DNA from: Pseudarthrobacter naphthalenicus
Lineage (GTDB): Bacteria > Actinomycetota > Actinomycetes > Actinomycetales > Micrococcaceae
Length of the DNA stretch: 64,000 nt
NCBI RefSeq assembly: GCF_029076445.1
Contig: NZ_JARESG010000005.1
Coordinates: 62,001-126,000, forward strand
Direction: 5' to 3'
Made by a program: the position numbers and the translations under genes. Shown here piece after piece: positions 58,555-64,000 of this stretch (position 1 is the first letter of the stretch; each line of letters opens with the position of its first letter). Below the pieces are notes generated by a model. It searched no databases. It was not told the DNA's origin and saw nothing but the letters and a program-made list of their open reading frames with translations.

Positions 58555-60663
58555 GTGGCACCAAGTTCTGACTACACCGCCCGGCACCTATCCGTCCTGG
58601 AGGGCTTGGAAGCCGTCCGCAAACGCCCCGGCATGTACATCGGCTCCACCGACTCGCGCGGACTGATGCACTGCCTGTGGGAGATCATTGACAACTCCGT
58701 GGACGAAGCACTGGCGGGCTTCGGACATGACATCAAGATCATCCTGCACTCGGATAACTCCGTGGAAATCCACGACGACGGCCGTGGCATCCCCATTGAT
58801 GTGGAACCCAAAACAGGGCTCACCGGCGTCGAAGTGGTCTTCACCAAGCTGCATGCCGGCGGGAAGTTCGGCGGCGGCTCCTACACCGCCTCCGGCGGCC
58901 TGCACGGCGTGGGCGCCTCCGTGGTCAACGCGCTGTCCGCCAGGCTGGACGTGGAGGTGGACCGCGGCTCCAAAACATACAAGATGTCGTTCCGCCGCGG
59001 AGAGCCGGGCCGGTTCAAGGACACCGGCAGCAAGCCCGATCCGGCCGCGACGTTCGAACCGTTTGTTAAGGACTCCGTCCTTGACGTCATCGGCAAGGCG
59101 AAGCGCGGAGTGACCGGGACACGGATCCGCTACTGGGCCGACCGGCAGATCTTCACTCCGGACGCGAAGTTCTCGTACGACGAACTGGCCGCCAGGGCCC
59201 GGCAGACATCCTTCCTGGTGCCGGGGCTCAAGCTCACCGTCCGCGATGAACGTCGGCTGGCCGGAACCCCGGGTGAAGCCGGCCCCCATGAGGAGGTCTT
59301 CCACCATGACGGCGGCATCTCCGAGTTTGTTGACTTCCTCGCCGCCGATCCCGCTGTCACCGATGTCTGGCGCCTGCACGGCTCGGGCAAGTTCAAGGAA
59401 ACTGTGCCGGTGCTGGATGAGCGCGGCCACAGCCAGCTGGCCGAGGTGGAACGCGACTGCGAAGTGGACGTGGCACTGCGCTGGGGCATCGGCTACGACA
59501 GCACCGTCCGCAGCTTTGTGAACATCATTTCCACGCCCAAGGGCGGAACCCACCAGGCCGGCTTTGAGCAGGCCCTGGTCAAGACGTTCCGGAAGGCCGT
59601 GGAAACCAATGCCCGCAAGCTCAAGGCGGGCAACGACAAGATCGAAAAGGACGACATCTTCGCCGGGCTGACCGCTGTCCTGACGGTCCGGCTGGCCGAG
59701 CCGCAGTTCGAGGGCCAGACCAAGGAAATCCTCGGCACCTCGGCGGTCCGGGCCATCGTGGCGAAGGTGGTGGAGCATGAGATCAACGCCAAGCTGAACT
59801 CGGCCAACCGCAACGACAAGGCCCAGTCCGCGCTGCTGCTCGAGAAGATCGTCAGCGAAATGAAGTCCCGCATTTCCGCGCGCGTGCACAAGGAAACACA
59901 ACGGCGCAAGAATGCGCTGGAAACTTCGTCCATGCCCACCAAGCTCGCCGACTGCCGGACGGACGACGTCGTGCGTTCCGAGCTGTTCATCGTCGAGGGT
60001 GACTCCGCCCTGGGAACGGCGAAGCTGGCACGGTCCTCGGACTTCCAGGCGCTGCTTCCCATCCGCGGCAAGATCCTGAACGTCCAGAAGGCGTCGGTGG
60101 GGGACATGCTCTCCAACGCTGAATGCGCCGCCCTCATCCAGGTGGTGGGCGCCGGCTCCGGCCGCAGCTTCGATATCAGCGCGGCCAGGTACGGCAAGGT
60201 CATCCTGATGACCGACGCCGACGTTGACGGGGCCCACATCCGGACGCTGCTGCTGACGCTGTTCTTCCGCTACATGCGGCCCATGATCGACGAGGGGCGC
60301 GTTTTCGCCGCCGTTCCGCCGCTGCACCGGGTCGAAGTGATCAACGCCGGCCAGAAGGCCAACGAGATGATCTATACCTACTCCGAAGCGGAACTGCACG
60401 TGCTGCTGGCCCGGCTGGCGAAGGAAGGCAAGCGCTACAAGGAGCCGATCCAGCGCTATAAGGGTCTTGGCGAGATGGATGCCGAACAGCTGGCTGAAAC
60501 CACCATGGATCCCCGGCACCGGACGCTGCGCAAGGTGGGGATCGAGAACGCCAAGCAGGCAGAGGACACCTTCGATTTGCTGATGGGCTCGGACGTGGCG
60601 CCGCGGAAGGACTTTATTATTGCCGGCGCCTCCAGCCTGGACCGGGAGCGGATCGACGCCTGA
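58555..60663 (+). CDS. parE: DNA topoisomerase IV subunit B (ParE/GyrB family)
   Basis: The ATPase subunit of a type IIA topoisomerase that decatenates chromosomes, 702 residues. The GHKL ATPase has EIIDNSVDEALAG near 43, DDGRGIPID near 75 and GGLHGVGASVVNAL near 114. The transducer follows to about 400. The TOPRIM domain has EGDSALG near 481 and DADVDGAH near 553, and the C-terminus has QRYKGLGEMDAEQL. EGDSALG, where GyrB has EGDSAGG, marks the actinobacterial ParE-like group. The GTG at 58555 has AAGGAG ten bases upstream. parC is not adjacent: two regulator genes and cydAB follow. Confidence 0.9.
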   Translation: MAPSSDYTARHLSVLEGLEAVRKRPGMYIGSTDSRGLMHCLWEIIDNSVDEALAGFGHDIKIILHSDNSVEIHDDGRGIPIDVEPKTGLTGVEVVFTKLHAGGKFGGGSYTASGGLHGVGASVVNALSARLDVEVDRGSKTYKMSFRRGEPGRFKDTGSKPDPAATFEPFVKDSVLDVIGKAKRGVTGTRIRYWADRQIFTPDAKFSYDELAARARQTSFLVPGLKLTVRDERRLAGTPGEAGPHEEVFHHDGGISEFVDFLAADPAVTDVWRLHGSGKFKETVPVLDERGHSQLAEVERDCEVDVALRWGIGYDSTVRSFVNIISTPKGGTHQAGFEQALVKTFRKAVETNARKLKAGNDKIEKDDIFAGLTAVLTVRLAEPQFEGQTKEILGTSAVRAIVAKVVEHEINAKLNSANRNDKAQSALLLEKIVSEMKSRISARVHKETQRRKNALETSSMPTKLADCRTDDVVRSELFIVEGDSALGTAKLARSSDFQALLPIRGKILNVQKASVGDMLSNAECAALIQVVGAGSGRSFDISAARYGKVILMTDADVDGAHIRTLLLTLFFRYMRPMIDEGRVFAAVPPLHRVEVINAGQKANEMIYTYSEAELHVLLARLAKEGKRYKEPIQRYKGLGEMDAEQLAETTMDPRHRTLRKVGIENAKQAEDTFDLLMGSDVAPRKDFIIAGASSLDRERIDA

Positions 60664-60681
60664 TATTCGGGCCGGCGTCCC

Positions 60682-61668
60682 TTAGCCCAGCAGGCCGGGC
60701 ACGATCAGCAGCGCCGTGGGCAGGGCAAGCAGGAGGGTGCAGCCGGCCAGCACCGTGCCGCGGACCGCGGTGGGCAGTTCCGGCCGGGGCGAGAGCAGCC
60801 GGCTGACGCGCGAAGCCGTGGTGCGGGCGGCGTCGGAGCCGGTCACGCCCGCTGCGGCCTCCAGCCCGTCGAGGGCCAGGCCGGCCTGAGCGGCGGGCCG
60901 GAAAGCCCGGGCGCCGGCCGAGCCGCTGGCGACTATGGCGATTGCCTTGATGAGGGTTGACCGACTTTCCGTCTTCAGGGCAACATCGTCAGCCAGCATC
61001 TCGATGAGGGAGTTCACGGACTCCTGGGCCAGCCTGGTGGTGGGAAGCCAGGGGAGGGCCTGGCGCCACGCGGCGAACGCCCAGAGGAGCAGGTGGTGGC
61101 GCTGGTTGAGGTGGGCGTTCTCATGGCTCAGGACTGCCCGCAGTTCGTCCGGTTCAAGGGCGGCCATCAGGCCGTCGGAGAGTACAGTGACCGAGCGGGC
61201 CCCGCCGGGCAGGCAGTAGGCCACGGGGGAGTCGTGGCTGATGACCACCGTTCCTGCCCTTTCGGCGGAGGGCGAAGCCAGGAGGTCAAGCAGTTCACGG
61301 TGGCGCCGGCGCTGCCGCCGGATCTTGTAGTACGTGAGCAGCAGCGTAAAGACCAGGTGCGCCGTGAGCAGCGCGGCAGCGGAGAGGGCAAAAAGGTGCC
61401 AGAAGCCAAGCGCGGTGGTGGGCGCATTGAAGAACACCATACCCGCGAGGGCCCGCAGGCCGGCGATCAGGTTTTCGCCCACCGGTTCCAGGCCGTAGAC
61501 CAGCATGGCGCCGATCATCGAGAGCCCGCCGGCGAGGGCGATCGCCTGCCAGAGGAGCATGGCGGTAAACGGCGAGCGGGCCGGCCACTGGGCACGCGAA
61601 AGAAAGATAGGCACCGGCCACGCCAGGACTATCGCCAGGACCGCCAGCAGGTATGAGGTCCAGAACAT
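60682..61668 (-). CDS. M56 family membrane metallopeptidase (BlaR1/MecR1-like, short form)
   Basis: A zinc membrane peptidase of the BlaR1/MecR1 family, which cleaves or inactivates its BlaI-type repressor when signalled. From the ATG at 61668 it has 328 residues, with hydrophobic segments at about 4-24, 36-58, 90-112 and 305-325. The HExxH site is HENAH at 182-186, and Glu223 in EMLADD is the probable third zinc ligand. BlaR1 has a C-terminal penicillin-binding sensor of about 250 residues; this protein ends after the last membrane helix and lacks it. The start is eight bases after the BlaI gene, so they form an operon. Confidence 0.9.
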   Translation of the reverse strand: MFWTSYLLAVLAIVLAWPVPIFLSRAQWPARSPFTAMLLWQAIALAGGLSMIGAMLVYGLEPVGENLIAGLRALAGMVFFNAPTTALGFWHLFALSAAALLTAHLVFTLLLTYYKIRRQRRRHRELLDLLASPSAERAGTVVISHDSPVAYCLPGGARSVTVLSDGLMAALEPDELRAVLSHENAHLNQRHHLLLWAFAAWRQALPWLPTTRLAQESVNSLIEMLADDVALKTESRSTLIKAIAIVASGSAGARAFRPAAQAGLALDGLEAAAGVTGSDAARTTASRVSRLLSPRPELPTAVRGTVLAGCTLLLALPTALLIVPGLLG

Positions 61669-61675
61669 GGGCCCG

Positions 61676-62062
61676 CTAGACGTGGCCGAGCAGTTTGCGC
61701 AGCGTTTCGGCTTCACTTTCGGTCACGGAACCGATGAACTGCGCCAGTACGGCTTCCCGGTCAGGCGCGGAGCCCAGCACCTCATGCATCAGTTCCGCGG
61801 TGTGTTCCTCCCGGCTTGAAACCGCCTGGTAGCGGTGCGGCCTGGTGCCGCGTTCCCGTTCCACAAGGCCTTTCTTTTCCAACCGTGAGAGGACAGTCAG
61901 GACCGTTGTGACGGCAAGTTCCTTGCCGGCATGCCCGGCTGCGTCCCCGTCCGCCTCCGTGGTGGTTGCCAGTCTGTCACGCAGGGTATTTGCGGTGGCT
62001 GCTTCGTGGCCCGCCCAGAGCAGGTCCATCACTGCCCGTTCCAGTTCCCCAAGACTTGCCAT
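61676..62062 (-). CDS. BlaI/MecI/CopY family transcriptional repressor
   Basis: A 128-residue winged-helix repressor. The DNA-binding part is LGELERAVMDLLWAGHEA, then TANTLRDRLA and AVTTVLTVLSRLEKKGLVERE (about 4-70), with the wing at RGTRPHRYQAV. The C-terminal dimerisation helices run from about 84 to 125. I chose the ATG at 62062; the frame extends upstream without homology. It is cotranscribed with the M56 gene. It is divergent from cydA, with three identical-pattern inverted repeats between, probably its operators. Confidence 0.93.
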   Translation of the reverse strand: MASLGELERAVMDLLWAGHEAATANTLRDRLATTTEADGDAAGHAGKELAVTTVLTVLSRLEKKGLVERERGTRPHRYQAVSSREEHTAELMHEVLGSAPDREAVLAQFIGSVTESEAETLRKLLGHV

Positions 62063-62165
62063 TGCTACATCCTTCTTGTTCCCGCATCCGCCGGCTGAGC
62101 GCCGCGGTGCCTGCACATTGTTCGCTACAGATACACCACTAAATTTACCTGTTTTTTGGCTGAGT

Positions 62166-62182
62166 TTCTACGTACCGTAGAA
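62166..62182 (+). promoter_or_regulatory. BlaI-type operator, copy 1
   Basis: TTCTACG and CGTAGAA form a perfect 7-base inverted repeat around TAC. It lies about 104 bases before the blaI-like start and probably governs that gene. The CTACR half-site resembles the TACA/TGTA half-sites bound by BlaI, MecI and CopY. Confidence 0.72.
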
Positions 62183-62234
62183 CACAGCGTGGGCGGTCCC
62201 CTTGTTGGCGGTGCAGTGACGTGCAACTCTTGTT

Positions 62235-62264
62235 TTTACAGTGCCTGCCGCATTGTTCTACACT
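62235..62264 (+). promoter_or_regulatory. Putative cydA promoter
   Basis: TTTACA at 62235-62240 and TACACT at 62259-62264 are 18 bases apart, close to the primary-sigma consensus. The -10 lies inside operator copy 2, and copy 3 lies just past the expected transcript start. Confidence 0.6.
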
Positions 62265-62272
62265 CTGTAGAA
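62256..62272 (+). promoter_or_regulatory. BlaI-type operator, copy 2
   Basis: TTCTACA and TGTAGAA form a perfect 7-base inverted repeat around CTC, containing TACA and TGTA half-sites. It covers the likely cydA -10 box, a position expected to block transcription. Confidence 0.75.
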
Positions 62273-62279
62273 GTTACAG

Positions 62280-62296
62280 TTCTACGATTCGTAGAA
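62280..62296 (+). promoter_or_regulatory. BlaI-type operator, copy 3
   Basis: TTCTACG and CGTAGAA form a perfect 7-base inverted repeat around ATT, 24 bases downstream of copy 2. It ends 28 bases before the cydA start codon. Confidence 0.75.
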
Positions 62297-62324
62297 GTTG
62301 AACCCCGACCCCCGAGGGACTGCT

Positions 62325-63920
62325 GTGGAAGCTCTGGAAATCGCACGCTGGCAATTCGGCATCACCACCGTTTACCACTTCATGATGGTGCCCCTGACTA
62401 TCGGCCTGGGCCTGGTGGTCGCAGTCATGCAGACCATCTGGTACCGGACCGGCAAGGCCGAATACCTGAGGATGACCAAGTTCTGGGGCAAGCTCTTCCT
62501 GATCAACTTCATCATGGGGGTTGCCACCGGCATCGTCCAGGAGTTCCAGTTCGGCATGGCCTGGAGCGAATACAGCCGGTTCGTCGGCGACATCTTCGGC
62601 GCACCGCTCGCACTGGAGTCCCTGCTGGCGTTCTTCGTTGAGTCCACGTTCCTGGGCCTGTGGATCTTCGGCTGGAAACAGCTGAAGCCGGCCATCCACC
62701 TCGCCTGCCTGTGGATCGCCGTGGTGGGATCGGTCTTTTCCGCCTACTTCATCATTGTGGCCAACAGCTGGATGCAGCACCCCGTCGGCGCGGAAATCAT
62801 CAACGGCCGGCCGGTCATGACCGACGCGTGGGCCGTGTTCACGAACAACACCGCGCTGGTCGCCTTCCCGCACACCTTGATGGGAGCGCTGGCCGTGGCC
62901 GGCGGGTTCCTGCTGGGCATCGCCTGGTACCACCTCTGGCGCCGGCGCAAGGACGGCATCGACACCATCGGCCCTGACGGCAAGGTCATTCCCGGCGAAG
63001 CACCGATCGCCGGCCGCGACAGGACCGACTACAACGTCTGGATCCGCTCCCTCCGGATCGGCGCCGTCGTCGCCATGATCTCGTTCGCCGGCACCGCCCT
63101 CACCGGCGACCTGCAGGGCAAGCTGATGTTTGAGCAGCAGCCCATGAAGATGGCCGCTGCCGAAGCCGCCTGCCACGACGGCACCGGCTTTTCGGTCCTC
63201 AGCGTCGGCAACCTCGGCTCCAAGAACTGCGACGACATCACGGCAGTGATCGAAGTGCCGGGCATCCTGTCCTTCCTTGCCAAGGGCGACTTCACCACTG
63301 AGGTCAAGGGCGTCAACAGCCTCCTGGACCAGTACAAGGCCGACTACGGCACCCACCTGCCGGACAACCCGATCTACGGTGAACGGGCCGGCGCCGAAAT
63401 CCAGTACGTCCCCGTCATGGAAGTCACGTACTGGGGCTTCCGGATGATGATCGGCTTCGGCGGACTGGCGGCGATGGCAGCTCTCGTGGCCCTCTGGCTC
63501 ACCAGGAAGGGAACCGTCCCCGCGTCGCCCTGGCTGATGCGCCTGGCGGTATTGGGCATCCTGGCCCCCTTCGGTGCCAACGCCGCCGGCTGGATCTTCA
63601 CCGAAATGGGCCGTCAACCGTTCGTGGTGGCGCCCAACCCGGACCTGAACGGCATTGACCAGGTGTTTATGTTTACGGCAGCCGCCGTTTCGCCCGGCGT
63701 GTCGGCCGGCGAACTGCTGACCTCGCTCATCGTCCTGGCCGCGGTCTACGGCGCCCTGCTCGTGGTGGAGGTCAAACTCCTGGTCAAGTACATCCGCGGC
63801 GGCGTGGTCTCTGCCATGCCGGAACTGGTGCAGGCGCCGGCGGACGAGAACGAGGACGGCACCCCGGGCCCCGGCGGCACCGCCAAACCCGCCGATGACG
63901 TCCTGGCATTCGCCTACTAA
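62325..63920 (+). CDS. cydA: Cytochrome bd ubiquinol/menaquinol oxidase subunit I
   Basis: CydA carries hemes b558, b595 and d of cytochrome bd, a high-affinity quinol oxidase used at low oxygen or when the bcc-aa3 branch is inhibited. From the GTG at 62325 it has 531 residues and about nine membrane helices. Landmarks are ARWQFGITTVYHFMMVPLTI with the N-terminal His ligand, SEYSRFVGDIFGAPLALE, and GWIFTEMGRQPFVV near 430-443. The segment between helices 6 and 7 (about 270-350) contains two Cys residues. An in-frame codon at 62298 lies too close to the operators to be preferred. cydB follows. Confidence 0.95.
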   Translation: MEALEIARWQFGITTVYHFMMVPLTIGLGLVVAVMQTIWYRTGKAEYLRMTKFWGKLFLINFIMGVATGIVQEFQFGMAWSEYSRFVGDIFGAPLALESLLAFFVESTFLGLWIFGWKQLKPAIHLACLWIAVVGSVFSAYFIIVANSWMQHPVGAEIINGRPVMTDAWAVFTNNTALVAFPHTLMGALAVAGGFLLGIAWYHLWRRRKDGIDTIGPDGKVIPGEAPIAGRDRTDYNVWIRSLRIGAVVAMISFAGTALTGDLQGKLMFEQQPMKMAAAEAACHDGTGFSVLSVGNLGSKNCDDITAVIEVPGILSFLAKGDFTTEVKGVNSLLDQYKADYGTHLPDNPIYGERAGAEIQYVPVMEVTYWGFRMMIGFGGLAAMAALVALWLTRKGTVPASPWLMRLAVLGILAPFGANAAGWIFTEMGRQPFVVAPNPDLNGIDQVFMFTAAAVSPGVSAGELLTSLIVLAAVYGALLVVEVKLLVKYIRGGVVSAMPELVQAPADENEDGTPGPGGTAKPADDVLAFAY

Positions 63921-63941
63921 GCAGAGCAGAGGATATTCGAC

Positions 63942-64000
63942 ATGGAACTGCTGCCCACCATCTGGTTCGTCATCATTGCGGTGCTCTGGACCGGTTACCT
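63942..64000 (+). CDS. cydB: Cytochrome bd oxidase subunit II (3' part beyond the window)
   Basis: Only the first 19 complete codons are visible (MELLPTIWFVIIAVLWTGY). The opening LPTIWFVIIAVLW is the first membrane helix of CydB. The ATG has AGAGGA about eight bases upstream and lies 21 bases after the cydA stop, so it is in the same operon. Identification rests mainly on context and this short match. Confidence 0.9.
   Translation, partial: MELLPTIWFVIIAVLWTGY

Noticed and set aside
58588..60519. A 643-codon minus-strand frame opposite parE
   Set aside because: It mirrors the codon pattern of parE, has no recognisable motif and has no ribosome site.

Overview
The window is a continuous stretch of chromosome from a high-G+C actinobacterium. 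Gene content and order point to the Micrococcaceae, most likely Arthrobacter or a close relative (Pseudarthrobacter, Paenarthrobacter). The evidence is an ftsA-less dcw cluster running murF-mraY-murD-ftsW-murG-murC-ftsQ-ftsZ-pgeF-yggS-sepF-yggT-divIVA, the block pepA-lpdA-sucB-(TIGR01777)-lipB-lipA-DUF4191-(RDD)-glnA1 with glnE and glnA2 nearby, a polyphosphate glucokinase, and frequent GTG/TTG starts. No rRNA, tRNA, CRISPR array, prophage or insertion sequence was found. No gene-free gap reaches 300 bases.

Layout. (1) 1-15.1 kb, plus strand: peptidoglycan precursor synthesis and division (murF, cut by the window edge, to ftsQ), then ftsZ with its own promoter and a dyad in its leader, sepF and divIVA, then lspA and an RluD-type pseudouridine synthase. 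Many junctions overlap by 4 to 8 bases, which suggests translational coupling. (2) 15.2-25.9 kb: dnaE, a flavin reductase, a small membrane protein, hisD, nrdR (behind NrdR-like boxes), a patatin-like lipase, ppgK, map, a 54-residue protein and a YceI protein. (3) 25.9-36.7 kb: panB, then a nitrogen block: glnA2, glnE, a fused glutamine-binding/permease protein with its ATPase, a GNAT acetyltransferase and, on the other strand, glnA1 behind a GlnR-type operator. (4) 36.7-53.6 kb: DUF3817 and DUF4191 membrane proteins, lipA-lipB, a membrane Ser/Thr kinase, a TIGR01777 protein, a large tricorn-type protease, an OsmC protein, sucB, lpdA, pepA and a PAC2 protein. (5) 53.7-64 kb: an MFS transporter, a DUF4192 protein, the primary sigma factor, a large palindrome, a DUF7455 zinc protein, topoisomerase IV subunit B, a BlaI/M56 regulator pair and the divergent cydAB operon, with cydB cut by the window edge.

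How the genes work together. Regions 1 and 2 are essential growth functions (envelope, division, replication). GlnE is expected to adenylylate GlnA1, which has the target tyrosine, and not GlnA2, which has tryptophan there. LipB and LipA make the lipoyl cofactor used by SucB, and Lpd re-oxidises it. The least expected arrangement is at the right end: a BlaI-type repressor and a short M56 membrane peptidase sit divergent from cytochrome bd oxidase, and three copies of one inverted repeat lie between them, one over the likely cydA -10 box. This suggests proteolytic derepression of a respiratory oxidase. Several genes (dnaE, hisD, an RDD protein, the tricorn protease, an MFS transporter) have a TAnnnT hexamer exactly six bases before the start codon, so they probably give leaderless transcripts.
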